A DNA stretch of 64,000 nucleotides from positions 86,130,435 through 86,194,434 of the forward strand of contig NC_080572.1 of NCBI RefSeq assembly GCF_030247185.1. The letters run 5' to 3'. This DNA is from Malaya genurostris (Eukaryota; Arthropoda; Insecta; Diptera; Culicidae). How positions within the stretch are numbered: position 1 is the first letter of the stretch; every line of letters begins with the position of its first letter. Positions 10,759 to 22,120 of this stretch are shown here, piece after piece. A program made the translations under genes and the position numbers. The notes beneath the pieces were generated by a model. It searched no databases, was not told where the DNA came from, and saw nothing but the letters and a program-made list of their open reading frames with translations.

Positions 10759-12813
10759 CACTGAGATCTCTTTGTACGCGGGGGATACGTACCACGTAAA
10801 AAACGGGTAACTTCGGAAATCCGCGTAAATTCGGAAATTCGCGTAAAAAAAACCGCGTAACTTTGGAAATCCGCCTAAAAATACCTCCAAACTAAAGAAA
10901 AAAAATTTTGTTGATGCCAAAAATCTTAGAAATGCATGAAACGTCCAGATCTGGTGTAATCTTAAAAAAATCTGTGAAAATAGACTTTGGCACATAGAAA
11001 ATTCGAAAATTTTTATTCATGCCGGAAAAAATCGCGGAACTTCGGAAATCCGCGTAACTTTGGAAATCCGCGTAAAAAAAACTCCAAACTAAAGAAAAAA
11101 AATTTTTTGATACCAAAAATCTTAGAAATGCACGAAACGTCTAGATCTGGTGCAATCTAAAAAAAATCTGTGAAAATCGACTTTGGCACATAGAAAAATT
11201 TTGCACGGAACGACCGAAATTAGCTCTGCGCCTAATTCGAATTTCTGTTTTTGAATTAGTTGATTTTAACGACAAAGATTCCAAAATAACTATAAAATTA
11301 GTTAAAATTGAGAATTTACTTTTCTGAAAAAAACTCTTATTTTTAGAGAATGTGTTTAGTTGGCGAATATCCCGGACACAAACCAGCAATATTTCAATCC
11401 TACATGAAATTCTCATTGACAACTAATTTTGTTATTAAAATCAGAAAATTTGTTTCTATTTATCTATCAGCACAAAGAAAACAAAAATGAAATTGGTCTT
11501 ATTAACAAGTTTATTAGCCAAAAACTCATGAGAAGTGTCAAAGCAAAACAATCCATTAAAAATCTAAAAGGAACGGCCTTGTTGAAACTGCTTGCAAATT
11601 GTTTAGATGTTTTTCGCACGTGTTACGATATATCCATATATAAATTTCTAAACCGAAATGTAAAAATGACGTAAACTGTCAGTGGAAAGTGTATTTATTC
11701 AGAATTTGTGCGCATTTGAAGCGATTGTGCGTAATAATGTTTTACGCGGAACAGTGAAGTGAGTATCGAATGTTGCACTCTAATTGTACATGTCAAATGA
11801 TGTTTTTTGTATCTTCCAACCTTCCGAGCCACGCCGTCCGGTGTACTACTTGTATTCGGTTTTTGTTTTCTGAGTGCTCAAAGTTTTCAGTGAGAGAGTC
11901 GATTTTGCGAAGTCGAATGAAGAAAACAGCGATCTAGAAGAAAAATTTTCTAAAAGAAGTTTATGTTTCGCTTATGTCTTTTTCTCCAATACAACATCGT
12001 GTTTACACCAGCCAATATAGAAAAGACCATCTAGTGGCTAGTAGTCATTACGGTGTTAACATTTTTTCGGTAACAGAGCGCCATATAGCTGCAAATTGTA
12101 GAAACCAATTCAACCATTTATGTTGGTTGAAAACAACGTTTTATTTCTCTAATTCAACTACAAAATTAGTTGAATGGATATGAAGTGTGCCTTAGCTAAG
12201 AAATGGCAGCACGTTTAATTGGTGAATTCAACTAAAAAAATAGCCATTTCAACAAATATTTTATTATTATTAAGGGAATGAGTTTTAAAAAATCTAAATT
12301 AACAAAAGTAAGATTTTTTTAGTTGTCTCAAAAAATAACTAACTAAAATCAGAAAATCAACTAATTTTTTCGCCAAAATGCTGATTTTGGTCTTTCCGTG
12401 TGAGACTTCCAAATTAGAAAATTTTTATTCATGCCGGAAAAAAAACCGCGTAACTTCGGAAATCCGCGTAACTTTGGAAATCCGCGTAACTTCGGAAATC
12501 CACGTAAAAAATAACGCGTTACTTCGGAAATCCGCGTAAAAAAAACTCCAAACTAAAGAAAACAAATTTTTTGATGCCAAAAATCTTAGAAATGCATGAA
12601 ACGTCCAGATCTGGTGTAATCTCAAAAAAAAATCTCTGAAAATCGACTTTGGAACATAGAAAAATTTTGAGACTTCCAAATTCGAAATTTTTTTTTTAAA
12701 CCGAAAAAAAACCGCTAAACTTTGGAAATCCGCATAAAACAACCGCGTAACTTCGGAAATCCGCATAAATAAACGTGTAACTTCGGAAATCCTCGTAAAA
12801 AGAGACCCCAGTG
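10759..12813. mobile_element. Non-autonomous CACTG-ended TIR element with internal tandem repeats
   Basis: The left end reads CACTGAGATCTCTTTGTACG and the right end on the other strand reads CACTGGGGTCTCTTTTTACG. Both ends abut TA (10757-10758 and 12814-12815). Inside are repeated short phrases CGGAAATCCGCGTAA and three copies of a longer unit holding GATGCCAAAAATCTTAGAAA (about 10913, 11108 and 12573). The second unit is split by the 11204-12400 insertion. Without that insertion the element is about 0.86 kb. It encodes no transposase and must have been moved in trans. The TA duplication suggests a Tc1/mariner-like enzyme, but this is not certain. Confidence 0.75.
11204..12400. mobile_element. 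CACGG-ended TIR element, copy A, nested
   Basis: The left end reads CACGGAACGACCGAAATTAG; the right end on the opposite strand reads CACGGAAAGACCAAAATCAG. Subterminal AATTAGTTGATTTT is also shared by both ends. It interrupts one repeat unit of the 10759-12813 element. The uninterrupted sister unit near 12650-12680 reads ATTTTGAGACTTCC, whereas here the flanks read ATTTTG and TGAGACTTCC, giving a 2-bp TG duplication. There is no transposase ORF. A shorter relative lies at 18558-19273. Confidence 0.82.
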
Positions 12814-12840
12814 TATGCCATCGTATACTGTATTATATTG

Positions 12841-13046
12841 CATTATGTTGTGATATTATATTTTTTGTATTATATTATATTATATTATATTATATTATAT
12901 TAAATTATATTATATTGTATTATATTATATTATATTATATTATATTATATTATATTATATTATATTATATTATATTACATTATATTATATTATATTATAT
13001 TATATTATATTATATTATATTATATTATATTATATTATATTACATT
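12841..13046. repeat. TATTA-type pentanucleotide microsatellite
   Basis: About 200 bp of TATAT/ATATT units with few interruptions. Similar sequence (about 10690-10757) lies left of the 10759-12813 element, so that element probably inserted into a longer tract. The ITmD37E element at 13048 abuts its right edge. Confidence 0.9.
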
Positions 13047-13047
13047 G

Positions 13048-14331
13048 AGGAGTGTATCGATAAGTAGTTAGCAACAGTCAAACAGCTATTACTCTGAAAT
13101 GGCTTAATTTTTTGGAGCGTGTTTTGCGGTGACATGTTTGTTTACATGTCAATAACAGCTGCGCAATCGATTGGTTTCGGTACGGTTTATCGTTTCAATG
13201 ATGAGTCGAATTGATCCGGAAACGCGAAAGAAAACTCTGCACACTTGGTGCTCAGAAAGTGGTGTCACGTATAACGGAATTGCTAAACGGGTGAAAGTGC
13301 ACCACATCAGGGTCAAAAATATTATCGAGAAGTTCGGTAAGACCCTTTCCATGAAGGATTTGCCCCGATCCGGTAGGAAAACGGGTCCCAGCCAGCCCGG
13401 CCGGGACTTAAAAGTGGTTGAGTACATCAGGAAAAACCCATCGGCGTCGACGCGGGATTTGGCCAAGCAGTTCAACACCAGCATCGGGATGATTCAACGA
13501 ATCAAAGTTCGGAACTCCCTGAAAACGTACAAGAAACAGAAGGTGCCGAAAAAGTCCCTGGTACAGCAAGTTCAGGCCAAAACAAGAGCACGAAAACTGT
13601 ATAACCGGATTCTACAGAATAAAGACGGATGCATCCTGATCGACGACGAAACCTACGCCAAGGAAGGCTCTCGAGCGCTGCCCGGACCGCAATATTATAC
13701 GAAATCGGTGTACCAGGACCTGGACGACGCTGACACCACGGTGGCGATGGAAAAGTTTGGGCAGAAGGTGTTTGTCTGGCAAGCAATTTGTACCTGTGGT
13801 TTGCGGTCGTCGATTTTCTTCACGAAGGGCACAATTGACGCCAAGGTGTACGAGGAAGAATGTATGAAGAAGAGAATGCTGCCACTGTACATAAAGTATA
13901 AGGCTCCTCCTCTTTTCTGGCCGGATTTGGCTTCAGCCCACTACGCCAACTCCGTTGTACAGTGGTTGTCAAAAAATAATGTACAATTCGTGGAAAAGGA
14001 CATCAACACACCGAGTTGCCCGGATCTTCGTCCAATTGAAAGGTATTGGGCAATTGTCAAGCGGCACTTTCGGAAGGAAGGTACAGTGTCCCAAAACATG
14101 CAGGAGTTAAAAAAACTGGACAGCTACCACCAAGAAAGTCACAAAAGTAACTGTGCAGAATTTAATGAAGAATGTGAAGTCCAATGTGCGAGCGTTTCAT
14201 AGAAACTAGGATTTTCTTCAATATAATCAGTGAAATTCATAAATATGTAATTTTTCTACAATATATCGAAAACTGATGTCAAAATTTTTATTCAATAATC
14301 AATATTGCTAACTACTTTTCGATACACTCCT
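13048..14331 (+). mobile_element. ITmD37E (DD37E) transposon, copy 2, nearly intact
   Basis: A 1284-bp element. The left end reads AGGAGTGTATCGATAAGTAG and the right end on the other strand reads AGGAGTGTATCGAAAAGTAG, continuing TTAGCAA in both. The right flank is TA (14332-14333), but the left flank is TG, so the expected TA duplication has changed on one side. It lies at the edge of a TATTA microsatellite. The encoded transposase has all three catalytic residues but a shifted C-terminus. Confidence 0.9.
13201..14202 (+). CDS. ITmD37E transposase with altered C-terminus
   Basis: A 333-residue transposase of the mosquito DD37E group. A paired helix-turn-helix region occupies roughly residues 1-115. 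The catalytic residues are D149 in ILIDDETYAK, D242 in FWPDLASAHY and E280 in RPIERYW, with exactly 37 residues between the last two. The start MSRIDPETRKK at 13201 is preferred. ATGs at 13171 and 13198 are also in frame. A run of seven A at 14109-14115 precedes a change of frame: the last 30 or so residues look unrelated to the family, while the alternative frame keeps the basic C-terminal sequence seen in copy 1 (near 5285-5330). The frame change may be a real mutation or a homopolymer error. The catalytic core is otherwise intact. Confidence 0.88.
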   Translation: MSRIDPETRKKTLHTWCSESGVTYNGIAKRVKVHHIRVKNIIEKFGKTLSMKDLPRSGRKTGPSQPGRDLKVVEYIRKNPSASTRDLAKQFNTSIGMIQRIKVRNSLKTYKKQKVPKKSLVQQVQAKTRARKLYNRILQNKDGCILIDDETYAKEGSRALPGPQYYTKSVYQDLDDADTTVAMEKFGQKVFVWQAICTCGLRSSIFFTKGTIDAKVYEEECMKKRMLPLYIKYKAPPLFWPDLASAHYANSVVQWLSKNNVQFVEKDINTPSCPDLRPIERYWAIVKRHFRKEGTVSQNMQELKKLDSYHQESHKSNCAEFNEECEVQCASVS

Positions 14332-14339
14332 TAGTAGCT

Positions 14340-14706
14340 CTGGAATAGAAGCTTTTGAGAAGGATGTTCTGCCAAGCAATTTTAGATTTAAAGCTTTATC
14401 GCGAGATGGTCTTATTAAGACACACAGATCATAAAAAAGCTAATCGGGCCCGTAATAAGCTGTATCTCATTTTTCAAAGCTTACAAGTGCTATATCGAGT
14501 ACACTCCAAATTCAACTGGATATTTGGGAATCCAGCGCCGTTGCTGTGAATGCGCTATTGGCAATAGAACTGTTGGTTGCTGTTCACACGTGGCCGCCAT
14601 TATTTACTACTTATCTTATGCGGAAATATTGTTAGAAATGCTTAAATCAGTACAGCTACCAACGACTATCACTAAAAGAGGGGACGATGATAAGTCTATA
14701 GAATAA
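14340..14706 (+). pseudogene. Relic of a SWIM zinc-finger protein, probably transposon-derived
   Basis: Two overlapping frames form one degraded coding relic. The first (to 14549) contains YRVHSKFNWIFGNP. The second (from about 14524) contains CCECAIGNRTVGCC then SHVAAIIYYLSYA. The CxC and CxH pairs fit the SWIM zinc-binding pattern, and the phrase RTVGCCSHVA followed by an aromatic-rich YYLSYA is typical of a family of uncharacterised animal proteins with SWIM C-termini, often found in transposon-like multicopy genes. The upstream part is missing: the ITmD37E element ends only a few bases before it, so that insertion may have cut the gene. A frameshift separates the two parts. Function is not known. 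Confidence 0.5.
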
Positions 14707-15289
14707 ACGAAAATAATCAGAGTGTGCTTTCAAATAGCAATGTATTTTCATACCATTTTTTCTCCCATTTTCTATTTGAATGAAATATGCAGTCAATAAT
14801 TCTAAGTAATCGATTCCAACCTTTATCAATGGCCACTTCTGTTTGACACCAATTTAAAAGAAGAAATATATGATTTGCTGTTGTTTCAACTGGATATGCA
14901 TTTAGTGAAATATACAGAAATGGCAAAAAGTAAAGCGCGTTGTACGAGCCCTCACAGTGCAAGGCGATTTGACCATTTCATGAAATTCTATCGAATTCAT
15001 TCATTACATCCATCAACAACACGTGAAAAACTGACACCCGCTCTAGTTCTTGACTGCCGTAACCAAATTTCATATGTGTGATACTCGCGACGTTCATATA
15101 TTACTATCATTCATATATGAACCACATACCAGTAAGTTCTTGCTTTGTAGCTTTCTAGGTTGTACCCGAGGTATGATTGTGTATTTCCTCCTTTTCGTTA
15201 CTTTGATTTCTAAGCCCTGCGCTTGAGTTGCATAAACTACTAGAACAAAGCACAATGCATTTCCTTCTAGCAGAACTTGATGGGAACGC
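14707..15289. other. Intergenic, nothing recognised
   Basis: AT-rich sequence with only short ORFs lacking any family hallmark. No inverted repeat or copy elsewhere in the window was noticed. Confidence 0.35.
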
Positions 15290-16545
15290 ACGGTCGACTG
15301 TTATTTATTTTGAGCTTGAGCTTGAGCGACCACCCCTGGTTGCTACTCCGTTACTGATCGGGATTAGCAGAAATTGTACAGGGAATTTCTAGATGATCCG
15401 ACCTGAGACTGGTAAATCATCCTTCAATGTACATCTCCTGGCAATCCCAGAATTCATTGATCAGTACCGGCGCCGGCCAGGCCCGAACGTAGATCGTCTA
15501 AGGAATGGGAAGGGATGTTAGTCCAACACTTGTTGTTACTAGAGGTCGTATATACTACTGCGCACTCCACAAGTGTCACGGGAGAAGGATATTTGTTAGT
15601 AAAAATTTCAGTATTGGTATTATTCGCGCGCGACTCAGTATGTTCCGGTTTCAAGATGCTCGGATGCACCACTAAACTCACTGACTTCCCGAGTGAACGT
15701 TTCAACAATATCCTATATTGAAGTCCCGGGAATTCTTGATTTACAGCCCTTATTTGAGGAAACTAAAGAAAAATTTGCAATACTATACTTTCCTATTTTT
15801 CATAAATGAAATTACGTGATACAAAATAAATGAGTGAATAGGATTTAGACAAAATAGTTGATTCATTGCATTCACATATTCTAAACAGTTGTTATAAAAT
15901 CATTTTAAATCACCAAATGCAGGTCAACAGATTTCACGCGCGTCTTGATTCTTTGTTATTTCCGCTTTATTATTTTGAATATTTATTAAAATTATTATTT
16001 GGTTATATTGGTTTATCTGGGCAGCCGGCTACCGAGAAAAATATTAATTTATTGTTTGAAATATTAATATCAAGTGTTGTTTACTATGTATTCAATATAC
16101 CGATATATGTTATCTCTGTTATTAACTTTGTATTATCAACGGATTTGCGCAGTAGTTGATTGTTATCATTCAATTTATAATCCTGAAAGACAATAACATG
16201 GAAAAAGAAGACATTCCAAATAAAACATTTTTTCCGAAGCTAGACGGAAATTGATAGGTTGAATGAAGAGATAATTTAGTAAAATAGAGTAATCAGAAGT
16301 GAAACATTGAAAATATCTGATAACTGAAAGGATAAAGGAACTCCTGCAATTATCGTCTTTTACGACATGGAAGCAGGAACCCAGTGGATCTATTCTTGGT
16401 TCATTTTTTTTCCGCCGGATTCCACACGGCATCTAGGCTGGTACTGTCCGGAGAATTAGCTCTCTCCGTACTATCAATCTCCTCGTGGACCCCAGCCCCT
16501 AAAGGATGGGGACGCATGGTCGACTGTTATTTATTTTTTAGAAAA
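15290..16545. repeat. Dispersed repeat, partly matching 37500-37765
   Basis: The phrase GGTCGACTGTTATTTATTTT occurs at about 15292 and again at about 16519. The stretch 16205-16500 contains GATTCCACACGGCATCTAGG and TACTATCAATCTCCT, which recur in order at 37677-37740. The GAGCTTGAGCTTGAGC phrase near 15312 is a short tandem. These are likely parts of one or two old transposons of unknown class. I see no reliable coding region here. Confidence 0.5.
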
Positions 16546-17944
16546 AAATCAAATATTGCGGTCGTCCACATTTTTTAAAAATATGAAAACATACCACTTT
16601 AAAATGTCCAAAATTTTTTATTTATCACTAAAAAATTCAGGCTGGTGCAAAAATTGAAAGAGGCGAAAAATATGATAAAATTGATTATTACTGCTGTTAT
16701 AACGACACGAAATTTCGAAGCGAATGCACCTATTTTCATCTCACCCTTAAGATCAATCCGTCGAACAGAGACAGCAGATTTCACTCTAACTAATGGTTTT
16801 TGTATATGAGCTGACTGAAAGCGTTACCCTTTATTGTATGCTCAATTTTATACTTGAACGTCTGTTTTTGACAATAGAAAGAAAAACTCGTTATGAAAAT
16901 AGTATAACTAGTATAGTATAGTATGAATAGTAGTAGATAAAAAAAAATGTACTTGCTCATCTAGATACGTTTTTTTTATGTTTTGAGTATAAAAGTATTA
17001 TGCCTCGTTATTAAAATGTTTGACTGAACCATGCCCTGTTCAATCTGGCAACTTTGCTATGTTGCATACTAGATATTCTCATGCTCACTGTTGGATCGGC
17101 GATTAGCGTCCGAAGGTATTTCAATCGCTCACCCGCTCGGTCGCTCGTTCGCTCGCTTTATGCTGCGTCAGCGCTAGTTGGAGCTGAATACGTCATACAT
17201 AAAAGCGAAATGAAGTACCGCTATCCGAGGTGACCGTTCTCCGCGGTCGGTTTCACTCTTGGCTCGTACCGCTACCGCAGCTTAACACACTCTATAGCTT
17301 TAGCTGTATGATATAATCTCTAGCGTCTCTAACAGCCACAATAACACTACAATGCCGCTCGTGGTGATCGCCTGGACGCCGATGACGATGATGGTTCAGT
17401 TCGATTCGAGATAGTCTGTTGGCATGGATTCGGTTATGGACGGCTTTGTTTCAGCATAGTTTAGTTTTTTTTCTCTATCTCCACTTTGTCTCATTCGCGC
17501 GATTCGTCGATAGGCCAGCGCTGGTGATTTTCACTTTCATTCAAGACCACATATTGCTAGAGTATAGATCGTACCTCGAATGTGAGTTGTTGGTGTTTTG
17601 TTTTGGATTCCTCTGTCTGATTTCATTTGTTCTGCCGGTAGAGTTTGGTTTTAATCTGTCGATTTGGAAAGCTCAAATACTAAATATTTCCTAAATTGAA
17701 TTCGAAAAGTCAATTAGTAAATTTAACGTAACGCAACCGCAAAGCGTGGCATAGAAATTTGTACACGATGAACCTTTGAATTCAAAAATATTTTTTATGC
17801 TTATTTTTGACGTAGGACTAGTTCTTCTTTTCAACTGAGAGTGCATTTTCTACAATTTAACAACACAAGAGTGTACCGAAAATACTCCAAATTCAATTTC
17901 TTAACACATTTTCACCTGTTTCATTGCCTCATATGGTTGTTCTA
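16546..17944. other. Non-repetitive stretch with a GC-richer core near 17.1-17.4 kb
   Basis: Most is AT-rich with nothing recognised. Between about 17085 and 17420 GC rises and the sequence has repeated CGCTCG pieces and TACGTCATACATAAAAGCG, a CRE-like site followed by a TATA-like CATAAAAG (about 17190-17207). This could be a core promoter for plus-strand transcription. No coding exon can be assigned downstream. Confidence 0.3.
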
Positions 17945-17948
17945 TTAA

Positions 17949-18433
17949 CACTCAAACGCTCGGGTTGGGATTTTCATCGATTTTTTTTCTCAAAAATTTG
18001 TAACTTCTGAATAAATTGACCGATCTTGAAGCATTTGGTGTCAGAAAAACTTCTGAAAAACTTTTTTGAAAAGACGCAAAAATGTTTTGTAACCGGTTCC
18101 AGTACCCTATGGGATGGTTGGCCAAATGATTAGTTTATTCAAATTGATGCGTTTTAGTAAATCTTGCACATTTCAGATTGTTCCAGAACTGTTCCCATAT
18201 ACATTTTTAGTTTTTTTGATAGAATACCCCAAATGGCAAAACCGACTTACCCCAAGGCGATCTGGAATAACACCGGTGTTTTTGGACCATATCAAAACCG
18301 ATTAGGGCAGAATGAAATTAAAGAATACCCGGTTTTTCTTTCACCAAAGGCATCAAGATCGGTCAATTTATTCAGTAGTTACAAATTTTTGAAAAAAAAA
18401 ATCGATGAAAATCCCAACCCGAGCGTGTGAGTG
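17949..18433. mobile_element. TTAA-flanked foldback MITE (piggyBac-like ends)
   Basis: A 485-bp non-coding element between TTAA at 17945-17948 and TTAA at 18434-18437. The left end reads CACTCAAACGCTCGGGTTGG and the right end on the other strand reads CACTCACACGCTCGGGTTGG. The inverted arms extend about 100 bp with few mismatches, including GATTTTCATCGATTTTTTTT and AATTTATTCAG/CTGAATAAATT. A TTAA duplication is characteristic of piggyBac-type transposition, so it is probably a non-autonomous element moved by such an enzyme. Confidence 0.88.
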
Positions 18434-18557
18434 TTAAACAAAACTGAAAATGAAGAGCGAAGGAAATTCACCACACTGAACACATTGGTTTCGAGAATGA
18501 CACATTTTTGAAATAAATTATAATCAATATGAAAAAAATTGGTTGCTAACAATAACG

Positions 18558-19273
18558 CATGGAACGACCGAAATTAGCTCTGCGCCTAATTAGTATTACT
18601 GTTTTTGAATTAGTGGATTTTAACAACAAAATTTCCAAAATAACTATGAAGTTAGTTAGAATTCAGAATTTACTTTTCTAAAAAAAAACAATCCATTAAA
18701 AAGCAAAAAAGGACAGTCTTGTTGAAACTGCTTGCAAATTGTTTTGATGTTTTCCGCATGTATTACGATATATCCATTTATAAAGATTACGTAAACTCTT
18801 AGTGGAAAGTGTATTTATTCAGAATTTGTGCGCGATTGTGCGTAATAATGTTTTTACGCGGAACAGTGAAGTGAGATTCGAATGTTGCAGTTTAATTGTA
18901 CATGTCAACGTATTTATACCTGCCAATATATAATAGACAACCGCGACTGAGATTTTTTTCGGTAGTAGTGTGCCATCTAGTGGCTAGTAGTCATTACGGT
19001 GTTAGCGTTTTTTCGGTGACAGTGCGCCATATAGCTGCAAATTGCAGAAGTCAATTCAACCATTTATGTTGATTGAAAGCAACGTTTTATTTCTCTAATT
19101 CAACTAAAAAAATAGCCATTTCTACCAATATTTTATTATTATTAAGGGAATGAGAATTAAAAAATCTAAATTAGCAAAAGTAAGATTTTTTTAGTTGTCT
19201 CAAAAAAATAACTAACTAAAATCAGAAAATCAACTAATTTTTTCTCCAAAATGCTGATTTCGTTCTTTCCGTG
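18558..19273. mobile_element. CACGG-ended TIR element, copy B (716 bp)
   Basis: Same family and orientation as 11204-12400. It starts CATGGAACGACCGAAATTAG and ends with GTTCTTTCCGTG. Interior landmarks in common include AACTGCTTGCAAATTGTTT, GGAAAGTGTATTTATTCAGA and GCGGAACAGTGAAGTGAG. It is flanked by CG on both sides, again a possible 2-bp duplication. It lacks internal segments present in copy A and has no coding potential. Confidence 0.82.
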
Positions 19274-20004
19274 CGTGAATAGTAATTTGAAGGGGATTTG
19301 AATTTGATGGATTTGATGGGGAAATAGTAACGTAAATATTGCATGTTTACGTTTCGTCTTCCACTCATCAGTGCATCAGCAGATTATGTTGAACTGCTGA
19401 CGCAAACCCACGGATCAACATAATTTGCTGAGCAGACTTAAGGGGGAGGGGGAGGGGGGGTTTTGCATGATCCAATGTTTTGCATGATAAAAAGCATCAT
19501 TCCAACAACATTTTGTAGTTTTTTCGTGGAAAAATATTGAGAAATAACTCGATGAAGAGGTATTTTTGATAACGCTTCTTAAAAATCATGATTTGCGGTG
19601 TCCACTGTATCTCAGTGCAGACTAATCAGAAGTGAACAAATGAACGCAGCATAGTTAGAGAAGAAGTTTTTCTAGACCCCAACGTTTCTGTTTGAATTTT
19701 TAATTTTTTTTTAAATTTTTGGTGGTTGTTCAATGTGAAAACTACGATTTCTCACCACAAAATCCACAATTTTATGGCTGTTAAAGCTCCCCAAAGTAAC
19801 AAACAACGAAAAGGAAAACGTTGGGGTCTGGTTTTTTTCTATGTAGAAAGTGTGTGCAAAATTTGAAAAAAAAAATGGTGCAGTAGTTTTTGAATGACAA
19901 TGTAGACGGACTTTCAAAACCTGCTTTTGAGAGAAACGCGTTTTAAGTTTTTTGTCTATAAAATCAATGGAAACAATTAATTACTCTAGGGAGCCAGTAG
20001 GCTC
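19274..20004. other. Intergenic, with a short inverted repeat
   Basis: AT-rich. Near 19380-19430, AGCAGATTATGTTGA and TCAACATAATTTGCTGA form a small hairpin. The phrase GTTTACGTTTCGTCTTC (about 19346) recurs near 25168. No gene is seen. Confidence 0.4.
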
Positions 20005-20260
20005 CAACATTTTCAAAAAATCATATTTTTTGTTTTATAATTTATTATAACGAAACATTTCAAGAATGTTTTGTCAAATTTTGAAGCCAATCGAAATAGA
20101 AATCTTGGGCCTGTGCGCCGAGCTCGTGCTTCTGCCATAGATAAAGGTCCATAACTTCTAGAGTTTCGTTCCAATAGGCTTGAAAATTTCACAGAAAATT
20201 CTTGAAATGTTTTACTATAAGAAAATATAAAGAAAATAACAAATGATTTTTCAAAAGTTT
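20005..20260. repeat. Foldback element of about 255 bp
   Basis: The left arm (about 20005-20100) has CATTTCAAGAATGTTTTGTC and the right arm, reverse-complemented, has CATTTCAAGAATTTTCTGTG, followed by matching AAATTTTGAAGCC/AAATTTTCAAGCC. The arms also pair further out (TTTCAAAAAATCATATTTT with TTTGAAAAATCATTTG). Short unpaired centre, no coding potential. Outer limits are approximate. Confidence 0.65.
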
Positions 20261-22120
20261 TAGACCCTACCCACCCCTCAAAGTTCATGCTATTTGCAGA
20301 ACACTTTTCTATTGCACACGTAGTTTAATGCAGGGGTGGAAATAAGCAATTTTTTTATTCACAGCAAATCAAAATAGTCAGTATTTTCTTTTCATATCAC
20401 ATATTTATTATAGATATTAGAATGAATTTTGAAACGAATGATTTATGATTAGATAAATTTTAGTTTGTTTCATTGTGTTGATATTTTCTTATCTCTATAA
20501 CACCGGAATGGAAGATTTGTCCGAAACTATTGCTTGAGTGCCTGGAGTTGTAGCGTATGGCTATGCGTCCCAGGGTGCAGGCGGCGCACGGACAGCGCCC
20601 CCACTAAACTAACTTTATGGAGATACCGACGTTAGAGTATAAAAAAAAATGTTTAACAGTATGTAGTCTGTAATACCCGTGGTTAAAAACGAAAAACACC
20701 TAATGTTCCAATATGCCTTAAAAGATCTAGATTACTAGACTTAAAAGACCAAAATTACTAGACTGAGAACAAAGTTACTCGATCATGATGAAAATCCAAT
20801 TTATTTTACAGTTTCTGTACGTCATATTTGTTATGCATTGAAAGTACAATATCATACTAATCGATGATTTTTTCCATGTCATTTTGTTTCAATTGGCATT
20901 CGCTTATCGCTGATAAGATGGTTGAGTGTTCACGGGGGTGACTCAGATCAATTGTTTGAACCATCAGAGCCACACACTAAAACAGTGACGTTTGCCATCG
21001 GCATGAGCAGATATCTGATTCATCAACAAAACAGCGTGACCTGTCAGCTACTAAAATCTCTTCAATACCAACGACCTGACGTCGCCGAAAACTACGGTAA
21101 TGCACCTGGTCAAACGCAAACACGTTTTTACAGGTGTGACCTGAAACGGGTGATTTATTCATCCTAAGCTTTTCGTTGTTCACCGTTATCAGAATGTTTT
21201 TTGTTTTCTTCATTTTCTGCTCGAATGCGATTATGCTTGCGCTGTTTTATCAGAAACCGCAGCAAATATCGCTTGGCGACATTTGCTGCCTATGTTGTTT
21301 GAAAAGACGGTGATAACAAGTGTTCGAATGCAAACTAAGGTGTGCGCCTGTGGAGGTCCTCTCGAATGAGCTGCTCTCCGACACCGAGACGTTTTCTGTC
21401 CGGTGGAGACTATTTGTGCGGTTTGAAGTAGCCAACCATCAAACGGTGTATGTTTGTGTTGTCGTTTTTCCCTCTTTGCGCCCATTCGTCAGTGATAAGA
21501 AACGCTGTGAGAAAGCGTTGGCTTGGACAAATATTAATTTTAGTTTTTTTCCTCGAAGCACACATTAGTTGGCTTGGCATACATTTCGATTCATGCTTTG
21601 CCGGTGACCGAACAGCTTTACAGGTGATTGATGAAATGACACATTTTTTTCCAATGACAAACGAATTCTTTAGATAGGATAGTTCATGCTTTTCGGTAAA
21701 GTGGTAAAGATTCGAACATGATCGTCGTGTGCGCAGGCGCTGTGCAGAATATTATTTCAAGTCGTAATATATTTTCGATTTATTTATACATGCACAACTC
21801 AAAAAGCATCGCACTGAATCGCTCCTCTGGAATATTCATAAAATGAATGCAGTGCAAATCTTGGTTTGGCTAGCTGAAAATCGCTCAGATTCTAATTGTT
21901 TTTCTTTCGGAATGGCGAGCGTACTTTCCAAAACCCAAATATTCTCTAATGAAACGAATCGTAGGTGAGCGAATTATGGAAGTATCGGTTTCAATTCGTT
22001 CACTATACGATACTACTATGCTACTTAAAATAGTGCACAGAGCCGTGATACCGCAAAGTATTAGAATATACTGAAAAGTTTTAAACGATTATAACAAACT
22101 AAGGCTCGTTTGAGAGCTAC
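20261..22120. other. Intergenic, nothing firmly recognised
   Basis: Several short ORFs (for example 20922-21167 plus and 21231-21485 minus) overlap on opposite strands and none shows a known domain. The 20900-21700 part has higher GC and no repeats, so it might hold regulatory or non-coding exon sequence. I cannot support a gene. Confidence 0.35.

Noticed and set aside
12841..13046. Centromeric or satellite array
   Set aside because: Only about 200 bp of a pentanucleotide repeat; too short and simple for a satellite array.
15866..16159. 97-codon hydrophobic ORF
   Set aside because: AT-rich sequence gives Phe/Leu/Ile/Tyr-rich translations; no conserved motif and it lies within repeats.
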